A stretch of DNA of 64,000 bases from Streptomyces toyocaensis. GTDB lineage: Bacteria; Actinomycetota; Actinomycetes; Streptomycetales; Streptomycetaceae. Shown here in pieces: positions 1 through 6,719 of this stretch. The notes below the pieces were generated by a model that saw nothing but the letters and a program-made list of their open reading frames with translations, was not told the origin of the DNA and did not search any database. The position numbers were made by a program, and so were the translations under genes. The stretch lies in assembly GCF_000725125.1 (NCBI RefSeq), contig NZ_JFCB01000006.1, positions 165,180 through 229,179 of the forward strand, read 5' to 3'. The stretch's first letter is position 1, and each line of letters begins with the position of its first letter.

Positions 1-52
1 GCATGACAGTAAGACCGATGGGAGAGGGCGGAGTGGGCCGGGCCCGTCGGCG

Positions 53-66
53 AGAAAGCGCTTTCT
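53..66. promoter_or_regulatory. LacI-type operator-like palindrome
   Basis: A perfect 14-bp palindrome, AGAAAGCGCTTTCT, with the central CG step typical of LacI-family operators. It lies about 190 bp before the DinB-like gene and may instead serve a gene left of the window. It resembles, but is not identical to, the glucan-locus boxes near 18663, 19002 and 20370. Confidence 0.45.
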
Positions 67-112
67 TTTGGTCTGCCGTCGACACTAGGGGCACGCCTGA
101 GCGACTGGCAAG

Positions 113-132
113 GTTCCGTGCAGTTACGGAAC
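113..132. promoter_or_regulatory. Inverted repeat upstream of dinB-like gene
   Basis: Two perfect 7-bp arms, GTTCCGT and ACGGAAC, flank a 6-bp spacer. The site is 122 bp before the DinB-like start codon and has the size of a repressor operator. No regulator can be assigned from the sequence. Confidence 0.35.
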
Positions 133-254
133 GAAGCCCTCCGCTTCAGCGCGGCACCCGCTCACTGCCTCCGGGACGTTCTAGGACAGGATCTGACCTC
201 GTTGCCTCCTAGCGTGGTCCTCGACCGACGGAAGAACCCCGAAAGGCGGAGACC

Positions 255-812
255 ATGACTGTCGACGAGCAGGCAACCCAGGCACCGACCGGGACCCCGG
301 CCCCCACCGGCGAGCGCGCCGACCTGCTGGACGTGCTGGCCAAGCACCGTCACTTCCTGCGCTTCACCACCCGCGACCTCACGGACGAGCAGGCCGGCCT
401 GCGGACCACCGCCAGCGAGCTCTGCCTGGGCGGACTGATCAAGCACGTCACCTCGGTCGAGCGGAACTGGGTCGACTTCATCCTGAACGGCCCCTCCGCG
501 ATGGGGGACTTCACCGCCATGACCGAGGCGGACTGGGCGCGCCGGGCCGACGAGTTCCGGATGCTGCCCGGTGACACGCTGGCCGGCGTACTGGCCGAGT
601 ACGACGAGGTGGCCCGCCGCACCAACGACCTGGTCGCCACCCTGCCCGACCTGGGCGCCGCGTGGCCGCTGCCGAAGGCCCCGTGGTTCGAGGCCGAGAC
701 GCAGTGGTCGGCCCGCAGGGTGTTGATGCACATCGCCGCCGAGACCGCCCAGCACGCCGGTCACGCCGACATCATCCGTGAGTCGCTGGACGGCGCGAAG
801 AGCATGGGCTGA
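255..812 (+). CDS. DinB/DUF664-family protein
   Basis: This 185-aa cytoplasmic protein looks like a DinB/YfiT-type four-helix-bundle protein. Such proteins usually bind a divalent metal through three histidines and include thiol-dependent S-transferases. The sequence shows an early KHRHFLRF segment, LIKHVTSVERNW near residue 58 and MHIAAETAQHAGHADIIRE near the C-terminus, which supply the expected histidine positions. The ATG at 255 follows a GAAAGGCGGA ribosome-binding site. It stands alone, with two palindromic operator-like sites upstream. The specific substrate is unknown; mycothiol-linked detoxification would be an inference from the family. Confidence 0.85.
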   Translation: MTVDEQATQAPTGTPAPTGERADLLDVLAKHRHFLRFTTRDLTDEQAGLRTTASELCLGGLIKHVTSVERNWVDFILNGPSAMGDFTAMTEADWARRADEFRMLPGDTLAGVLAEYDEVARRTNDLVATLPDLGAAWPLPKAPWFEAETQWSARRVLMHIAAETAQHAGHADIIRESLDGAKSMG

Positions 813-1059
813 CCTGAGGACACCCGCTGACGGAGCCGAGGTCCACGACCACCGGTCCCGTCAGCGGTACGCGGGCCGCCCTCCCACGCCCGGGGCGGGC
901 AAGGCGCGGAGTTCCAAGTCCTGCGAGATGCAGTACAACCACTCACAGGCCTCATTGATCAAACAACTGGATCCAAGGGCACATCGCGCCCCCACACGCG
1001 TAGGCCTCCCGCGTTCGTCCGTCCTGCCGCCACACGGCACCAGACTTTCTGAGGTCTCA

Positions 1060-1818
1060 TTGAAGCTCCGCCGCGCTTTCCTCACAGCCGCTGTCATCGC
1101 GCCGCTCGCCCTGCTGTCGACCCCGGCAGCATCCGCGCCCCAGGAGGAGACGCCGACCACGTCGACGAGCGGTCCGGAAGGCGCCTCGGCCGGGACCGGC
1201 TCCGAGCCCTGCGTCGACAAGAAGGGCAGAGGCACGGCCTTGCTCAACGACGATCTGCGGAGCGAAACATCGGACCTTCGCTTCAGCGTGGTCGCCGGCG
1301 GAGGCTGGGAGACGTTCACGTTCAACGTACGGAACCGCAGCGACCACGAGATCACCGACATCAAGCCGCTGATCGGCGCCGGCATCATGGGCAAGGACCA
1401 CAAGGACTACTCCCGCCACATCACCGTGCAGGTGCTCGACAAGGCCACCGGAACGTGGACCACGCTCACTCACCCCACGGGCAAGGCCAGCACCCTCACC
1501 GCATTCTCACTGGGTCCCGGCCAGTCGTTCTCTCACCAGCTGCGGCTCCGCGTCAGCAGCGAAGTGCCGCAAGCGGTCGGCCACGTCACGGGTGAGGCCG
1601 AGTACGCGGACAACCACGGCTGCTGGCAGGCCGATGACCCCTCCGAATCGATCACCTTCTTCGAGATCTCCCCCGCCGGCGCCGCCTCCGACAGCCTCGC
1701 CGACACCGGATCCAGCCCCGCGTTGTCGGTGGTCGGCCTCGTCGGCGGTACCGCCGCCGTGGCCGGCGCCGGCGCGGTGTTCGCCGTACGCCGACGCAAG
1801 ACCACGACGGAGGCGTGA
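1060..1818 (+). CDS. LAxTG-anchored cell-wall surface protein
   Basis: A secreted protein of about 252 aa, probably anchored to the cell wall. The TTG at 1060 is chosen because it begins a classical signal peptide (KLRRAFLTAAVIAPLALLS then TPAASA). Starts further upstream would put about 90 unlikely residues before it. The mature part is an extracellular beta-rich domain of unknown function. The C-terminus carries LADTG, a hydrophobic helix of about 20 residues and an RRRK tail, the sorting signal recognised by class E sortases in Streptomyces. No sortase gene is in the window. The ribosome-binding site (GAGG at 1051) is weak, so the start is the least certain point. Confidence 0.75.
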   Translation: MKLRRAFLTAAVIAPLALLSTPAASAPQEETPTTSTSGPEGASAGTGSEPCVDKKGRGTALLNDDLRSETSDLRFSVVAGGGWETFTFNVRNRSDHEITDIKPLIGAGIMGKDHKDYSRHITVQVLDKATGTWTTLTHPTGKASTLTAFSLGPGQSFSHQLRLRVSSEVPQAVGHVTGEAEYADNHGCWQADDPSESITFFEISPAGAASDSLADTGSSPALSVVGLVGGTAAVAGAGAVFAVRRRKTTTEA

Positions 1819-1830
1819 CACCGCCACACC

Positions 1831-1928
1831 GACCTGCCGCTACAGCACCGGCAGGTTCTTCCGCAGCTCGAAGGCCGTGACCTCGGAGCGGTACTCCTCC
1901 CACTCCTGCTTCTTGTTGCGCAGGAAGT
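1831..1928 (-). repeat. Displaced copy of glnA2 3' end (putative attachment repeat, left)
   Basis: These 98 bp match 6622-6719, the 3' end of glnA2, with four mismatches. On the minus strand they encode the last 28 residues of GlnA2 (ending ELRKNLPVL) and a stop. The mismatches fall at a synonymous Leu and a synonymous Arg codon, in the stop codon (TAG here, TAA in glnA2) and just after it. The position, 12 bp after the stop of the surface-protein gene, suggests this was the original end of glnA2 before an element inserted. Confidence 0.85.
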
Positions 1929-1933
1929 GGTGA

Positions 1934-2335
1934 AGCGCGGAGGTGACCTCAGGTGAGCCACGTTGCTGCAGCGCTGGCTCTCTGCCGAGGGGCCGTTGGT
2001 GGTCGTCGTTGGTCGCCCTGGGCCGCCATTCGACGGCCCACAGACGGCCCGAGCTCTGGAGCACGGCCGTCTCACAACAAGCCCAGGAGCGCCTGCTGTC
2101 GGGGGACACCCGAGGCAAAGCAGCGTCAGCGCACGGCTGACACATTCCATGCTGGGGCGGCGAGATGTCAGTGGTCGCCACTAGCCTCGCCGTTTCGGTT
2201 GGGATGAGGCGGCGTCGACGATCAGCAGCTCTGGGGTGGTCGACGCGATTTCGGTGCTTGGGCAGGGCTGAGTCCCGGCGCGGTGGTCGGGTTCTCCAAG
2301 GTCTATCGGGTCGTGGGCGGACGAGGGGCTGCCGG
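1934..2335. other. Non-coding remnant DNA inside the element
   Basis: No convincing gene is seen here. It contains the left copy of the short GACGGCCCA pair at 2032-2051 and then sequence of unknown origin running up to the transposase stop. The left terminal inverted repeat of the IS1380-type element was looked for here and not found, so that end may be deleted. Confidence 0.5.
2032..2051 (+). repeat. Left GACGGCCCA pair (possible integrase arm site)
   Basis: GACGGCCCA followed 11 bp later by GACGGCCC. The same 19-bp arrangement with one mismatch occurs at 6527-6545, just inside the other end of the element. Paired, helically phased repeats inside both ends resemble arm-type sites of tyrosine integrases. 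Confidence 0.45.
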
Positions 2336-3759
2336 TCAGCCGCCAGGTCGGGGCAGTGCGGCAAGGCGGTGGAAAGCCGTGGCCAGTTCGTTCCTCCAGG
2401 GCCAGGTCACCGATATCCGCAAGCGTAGGCGTCGACCGCCGCGAGTGAGGCGGGCGGCGACGTGCAGCAGCCGGTAGCGGAGCTTCTTCGGCTCGACAGT
2501 GGCGAGTTCGCCGTCCAGCAGCAGGACACGGGTCCAGGCCAGCAGATCGATTGCCGCGAGGCTGAGTTCGAGCCAGACAGTGTTGATGTCGAAGTCGCGG
2601 GAGGGGAAGCGGCCGAAGCCGGTGCTCTTGCCGCACCGGATGTGGTCCTCGACGGTGGCATGCCCGCGGTGGCGGACCTCCAGGAACTGGGCGGAACCAC
2701 CACCGCAGGATGGGGTGTCGGTGAGGAACACCTGATGCCGCAGGCCCTCGTCCTGGTCGAACAGGGACAGCTGGGCACCGGGGTGCGGCCGCTCTCGGCG
2801 CACGATGACGCGGGTGCCGGCCGGGTAGCCGGTCAGGTCGACCATGCCGGTCAGCTCGGTGACCTCGGCGCCACCACGCAGAGTCCCGTCCTGGTCCAGA
2901 GCGGGATGCCATGGACGGTCGGGTATGGCCCGGACAGCGTGGCGGACCGGCTCGGTGACCGCGTATCCGACCGAGAAGAAGGTACGGATTCCTCGTTTCC
3001 CACGTCGCGGACGTGGGCACGGAAGGCTTTCGCGGATCCGGCGCTGTCGGTGCGGATCAGGATGTCGGTGCCGTGCCGGTGGGCGTCGGGGATCTGCGCG
3101 AGTGCCTGGTCGAGCACCGTGATGTGGTCGGCGGCGGTGTTGGCGCCGGCGTTCCCGGGCCGCAGCCGGCCGGACAGCGCCTCGCCCGTGTTGGCCAGGA
3201 ATCACAGCAGCGGGTGAAAGCCGAAGCCGCCCTTATAGGTGGGTGCGGCCTGCTCTTTCTCGGAGTGGCAGGTGACCAGCGTGGCGTCGAGGTCCAGGAC
3301 CAGCCCGGGCAGAATGCGTCCCGCGGCCCGGACTGTGGGAATGCCCTCGCCTTGCTCGGCGGCTTGCAGCCAGGCCACTTCCCGGGCCTGGGCACGGGCC
3401 GAGCGCAGAGAAGACAGTGTCCTCCCATCGATGTCGGCGAGCAGTCGCCAGGCCGTCGGTGTCGAGGCGACGGGGCCGAACACCTCTGCTTGGTCGCGCA
3501 GTACTGCCAGATCCGCAGTGGCCTCGCCGCCGTCGGCGAGCATCACCGCCAGATCGGTGGCGATCCGGCCCGGATCATGCCCGGTCCCGCGCGGCCGGAG
3601 CGGCCTGAGCGCGGTGGAGTACGCGGCGGTGAGCCCGGTGGCATCAGCGAGATCAGCCAGCAACCGTGACCCGGCATGACCGACTACCCCCGAACCATCG
3701 GCACTGACCTGGACCCTGGGACGCAACCCGATAGCCTGCACGTAGAAAGTGCCCTCCAC
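2336..3759 (-). pseudogene. IS1380-family transposase, disrupted
   Basis: A DDE transposase of the IS1380 family, broken at two places. The N-terminal 185 codons (3759 down to 3202) start at GTG and contain LVLDLDATLVTCHS and YKGGFGFHPL, the first catalytic Asp region of the family. They end at a TGA where the sequence resumes in frame as FLANTGEALSGRLRPGNAG. The reading frame continues to IRTDSAGS (second catalytic Asp), then shifts near 2985-3000. The C-terminal part is read in another frame (VGYAVTEPV, GHATVEDHIR, DINTVWLELSL) to a stop at 2336. Both lesions would prevent a functional product unless these are sequencing errors. A partial second copy of the start of this gene lies at 4906-5091. 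Confidence 0.85.
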
Positions 3760-3801
3760 CTGAACCGACAGAACCCCTGAGCAAGGTTCATCGTTCCAGG
3801 T
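3616..3801. repeat. IS1380 5' end, copy 1
   Basis: These 186 bp hold the start of the transposase gene and the outer end of the IS (agcaaggttcatcgttccagg at the right edge on the plus strand is one base over a 20-base core). They recur at 4906-5091 with only three mismatches, so the two copies are recently related. Confidence 0.8.
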
Positions 3802-3942
3802 AACGCAGATCAGGCCCTGTTGCTATTTCAGTTCGTTCCCCAGAAATTCCCCACTAATCAAACGGTAGTGCCCTCGCCGAGTGTGTCCCTACTGACGCCC
3901 TCCGCGCGGGCAGACACGATTTACCGACCACGAGGAGTCTGA

Positions 3943-4584
3943 TCAGGCCTCGCTTGGCCGATGGCGGATGGCGCTGAAGGGGATGAGGATGAACAGGGCG
4001 AGCGCGAGGTAGCCGACAACGGCGGCAAGGGGTAGGAACAGGCCCAAGAGGATCATCACGACGTACAGGCCAAGAGTCGGTGTCAGCCGCTTGGTGAGCG
4101 TCTTCACGTCCTCGTCGGCCATGTCGGGCTTCACCAGGTGTCCGCGGACCGCGTAGCGCCACGTGACCGAGACCATCAGGATTGCCAGCAACAGGTTGAT
4201 CCCGTACACGGTGGCGGCGACGCGCTCCGCATCCGCCTCGTGGATGTACTCCGCTAGCAGTTTGGTGGGGAAGGGCAGGAACGACACCACCAGCAGCAGC
4301 AGCAGGTTCAGCCGGATCAGCACCGAGTCCGCATGATCGAGGTACTCGGTGATCACGGTGTGGGCGAACCAGACTGCTCCAATGGTTGCGAAACTCACGA
4401 AGTAGGCCAGGTAGGAAGGCCATTGGTCGCCCAGCGCGCTGAGTAGATCGTCCCCGGATCCAGCGGGGACGGCGATCTCGAGGATGAGCAGGGTGATCGC
4501 GATAGCGAACACCCCGTCGCTGAAGGCATTCATCCGCCCGGTCCGGTATCCGGGAGCGCGGTTAGTGTCCTTGGGCTCAGTCAT
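3943..4584 (-). CDS. TMEM175/DUF1211-family channel-like membrane protein
   Basis: A 213-aa integral membrane protein with about six hydrophobic helices. The signature is near the N-terminus: GRMNAFSDGVFAIAITLL, which matches the RxxxFSDGVFAIAITLL motif of bacterial TMEM175 proteins, a K+-selective channel family. Charged loops (residues about 55-60, 80-90, 140-165) separate the helices. The ATG at 4584 gives MTEPKDTN before the motif, the usual length of the N-terminal tail. It is the only intact gene between the two IS-end copies and so may be passenger DNA. Its role in this host is unknown. Confidence 0.85.
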   Translation of the reverse strand: MTEPKDTNRAPGYRTGRMNAFSDGVFAIAITLLILEIAVPAGSGDDLLSALGDQWPSYLAYFVSFATIGAVWFAHTVITEYLDHADSVLIRLNLLLLLVVSFLPFPTKLLAEYIHEADAERVAATVYGINLLLAILMVSVTWRYAVRGHLVKPDMADEDVKTLTKRLTPTLGLYVVMILLGLFLPLAAVVGYLALALFILIPFSAIRHRPSEA

Positions 4585-4723
4585 GTGGGGACATTACCGC
4601 TGGTGAGGGGGCCGCCTCTGGCGGGAACCCTCTCTCCTCAGGATGTCGTCCGCCAAAGCACTCACATGCCTCTGTCAGTACGGCATCGCGTGACCGCTCT
4701 TGCCGCAACAGGGACACGCCCAG

Positions 4724-4905
4724 TCAGACGGCGCGCAGCCGTGCTGTCCCGACAGGTGGGGCCATCACGTCGGCCGCTCTCGTGGGCTGAGTCTTTCGGC
4801 CGAGATAACCGGCCGTGACATTGGTGTCGGCGTGACCCAACTCGTTGGCAATCTCGGTAAGGGGACAGTCAGCCTCATCCATCATGACGCCACGGTGCGC
4901 CGGAA
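4724..4905 (-). pseudogene. C-terminal remnant of a tyrosine recombinase
   Basis: Reading leftward from 4905 gives SFRRTVAS, an apparent one-base frameshift, then MDEADCPLTEIANELGHADT followed by NVTAGYLGRKTQPTRAADVM and a stop at 4724-4726. This is the C-terminal part of a phage-type integrase: the conserved Arg of the H-x-x-R box, the LGHAD box, and the Tyr of the catalytic position. Everything upstream was lost at the junction with the IS fragment at 4906. It belongs to a different integrase from the one at 5163-5564, which reads on the opposite strand. Confidence 0.65.
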
Positions 4906-5091
4906 GGAGTACGCGGCGGTGAGCCCGGTGGCATCAGCGAGATCAGCCAGCAACCGTGCCCCGGCATGACCGACTACCCCCGAACCATCGGCACTGACCT
5001 GGACCCTGGGACGCAACCCGATAGCCTGCACGTAGAAAGTGCCCTCCACCTGGACCGACAGAACCCCTCAGCAAGGTTCATCGTTCCAGGT
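4906..5091. repeat. IS1380 5' end, copy 2 (partial IS)
   Basis: This is a 186-bp copy of 3616-3801 with three mismatches. It carries the first codons of the transposase on the minus strand and the outer IS end, and nothing else of the IS. Its left edge abuts the integrase remnant at 4905 exactly where the transposase homology begins, so it marks a deletion or recombination joint. Confidence 0.8.
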
Positions 5092-5162
5092 CAGGAAGGC
5101 ACTTTCGCGTTTCCGCCCCACAGCCAGCCGTCCCCAAGTGAAACGGCGAGGTTAAGCAGCAC

Positions 5163-5564
5163 ATGAAGGCGTTTCCCCCGGTGGAAATGACCTTGCCGTG
5201 GCTCCGGGCGGATGGTCCGCCCGTCACGAAACGGCTGCTGTTCACGCGCCTCGACGGCGCGGGTGCCGTTCGGCGTACCGACTTCAACGACCGCGCGTGG
5301 AAGCCTGCTCTCGTGGCCGCAGGGGTCATTCCAGCGCCGAAGCCGGGAGAGCGTCATCAGGCTGCCCGCGAACACGGCATGCACGCCCTTAGGCACTTCT
5401 ACGCCTCGGTCCTCCTGGACGCCGGCAAGAACGTCAAGGCGCTGAGCAACTACCTCGGACACAGCGATCCGGGGTTCACGCTCCGGGTCTACACGCACCT
5501 CATGCCGAGCAGTGACGCACGGGCCCGTAACGCGATAGACAGTCTCTATCAGACAGTCACATGA
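5163..5564 (+). pseudogene. Truncated tyrosine integrase (catalytic C-terminus)
   Basis: The 133 codons encode the catalytic half of a phage/ICE-type tyrosine recombinase. Visible are HGMHALRHFYASVLLDAGKN (His and Arg of the H-x-L-R box), VKALSNYLGHSDPGFT (LGH box) and LRVYTHLMPSS with the nucleophilic Tyr. The arm-binding and core-binding N-terminal domains and the first catalytic Arg region are missing; full integrases of this type are about 370-450 aa. Coding similarity seems to start a few codons before the ATG (VKQH), so that ATG is only the first Met of a truncated frame. It lies about 1.1 kb from the right attachment repeat and is the best candidate for the element's original integrase. 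Confidence 0.75.
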
Positions 5565-5599
5565 CGCCACAAAAATACACAAACGGAATAATTGAGTAT

Positions 5600-5635
5600 T
5601 TCGGGATAACTGAACCATGATGCAGTTATCCCGAA
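5600..5635. promoter_or_regulatory. 13-bp perfect inverted repeat between integrase remnant and nuclease gene
   Basis: The arms TTCGGGATAACTG (5600-5612) and CAGTTATCCCGAA (5623-5635) are perfect complements around a 10-bp spacer. It sits 35 bp after the integrase stop and 39 bp before the next ATG. It could be a terminator for the integrase, though there is no T-run, or an operator for the downstream gene. Confidence 0.6.
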
Positions 5636-5674
5636 TGCTCACCGACACGGGCGAATTGTCACTATCATGCCCGC

Positions 5675-6556
5675 ATGAGCAGCCGCCCTTTCCCCTCGCC
5701 GACGAGCGAAGACATCATCAGCTCCCTCGAACGCACTGGCTACCTTCTGGAACAGCGCGTGGCCAGAAAGGTAAGGTCCGCCGGTTTTACGGCAACCACC
5801 GGGAAGGCTTTCAAGGATCCAGAGGAGGGAAAATCACGTGAAGTCGACGTGTTCGCCGTCAAAAAAGTGTGGGACGCACCTTCTGGCAACGTACTGGTTT
5901 CAATTCAACTAGTGATTGAGTGTAAGCGCTCCGATGGTCCGTACGTCGCCCTTGGAATGAATCCCAACGTTCTGGATACTCACCGCCAGCCACACTCACA
6001 TACGCTTCCAATTGATCAGGTTCGATGGCTGGAGTACGTAGGCGAGCGAACCGCTCGTCAACACGGGATGCAGACGTGGAAGTGGCTGGGCCTTCACGAG
6101 CTTCCGGGTAGCCCAAATCGTGACACCCGCAAAGGGGTCCAATTGGTTCGAATGAACCCAAAGAATAATGCGTGGACCGCAGAAAATTCTTCCGTCTTTG
6201 AATTGACCATCCCTCTAATGAAGGCAGTGGAAGCCTTCCGCCCTCTGCGGGACAAGAATCCTGAGCCGAGGCACGCCCATTTGTGTCTCTGCTTTCCAAT
6301 CATCGTTACAAGCGGCGAACTCTTCTACGTGAATGGAGAATCCGAGACGCCAGCCGCAGAACGAGTCGACTGGGTTCCCCTCGAACGAGATATCGACATG
6401 AACTCGATGACTGGATTGTTCAACCAGGCAGCAAGCGACTCACCCCAGGTGCCTGCGCGGCATCATCCCGCCTCGCCATTCCCGGTTACGTGCCGGGCGT
6501 CAAGTTCCCTTCGCTTCAGTCTGTCTGACGGCCCAGAGACGGCCCAGGGGTGGTGA
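5675..6556 (+). CDS. Putative PD-(D/E)XK-superfamily nuclease-like protein
   Basis: A 293-aa protein I do not recognise by name. The first half shows the restriction-endonuclease-like order: GYLLEQRVARKVRSAGF (helix with Glu, residues about 22-38), REVDVFAVKK (the D of the D...ExK triad, about 55-64) and LVIECKRSDG (the E-x-K, about 79-88). The second half has no recognisable motif. Codon use is far less G+C-biased than in neighbours, which suggests recent transfer. A TATCAT hexamer 7 bp before the ATG suggests a leaderless transcript. The last 30 or so codons run through the GACGGCCCA repeats near the element end, so the original C-terminus may be altered. A defence or DNA-processing role is only inference. 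Confidence 0.55.
   Translation: MSSRPFPSPTSEDIISSLERTGYLLEQRVARKVRSAGFTATTGKAFKDPEEGKSREVDVFAVKKVWDAPSGNVLVSIQLVIECKRSDGPYVALGMNPNVLDTHRQPHSHTLPIDQVRWLEYVGERTARQHGMQTWKWLGLHELPGSPNRDTRKGVQLVRMNPKNNAWTAENSSVFELTIPLMKAVEAFRPLRDKNPEPRHAHLCLCFPIIVTSGELFYVNGESETPAAERVDWVPLERDIDMNSMTGLFNQAASDSPQVPARHHPASPFPVTCRASSSLRFSLSDGPETAQGW
6527..6546 (+). repeat. Right GACGGCCCA pair (possible integrase arm site)
   Basis: GACGGCCCAGAGACGGCCCA: two GACGGCCCA units 11 bp apart, ending 75 bp inside the right glnA2 repeat. It matches 2032-2050 with one mismatch and in the same orientation. Confidence 0.45.
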
Positions 6557-6621
6557 GAGACGTGGGGCCGACGGTCCGTGGCCGTCGGCCCCAAGGGTTC
6601 GTCTCGGCGGGAAATCGCCCT

Positions 6622-6719
6622 GACCTGCCCTTACAGCACCGGCAGGTTCTTGCGGAGCTCGAAGGCCGTGACCTCGGAGCGGTACTCCTCCCACTCCTGC
6701 TTCTTGTTGCGCAGGAAGA
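6622..6719 (-). repeat. Intact glnA2 3' end (putative attachment repeat, right)
   Basis: This is the functional 3' end of glnA2 and the partner of 1831-1928. If the element model is right, this copy came from the element and restored the gene, which explains why its differences from the displaced copy are silent. Confidence 0.8.

Noticed and set aside
2181..2210. Similarity of ACGGCGAGG-type sequence at about 2190 (minus strand) and 5140 (plus strand) as a second IS end
   Set aside because: Only about 13 bases match, and the 5140 copy appears to be coding sequence of the integrase remnant; chance is likely.
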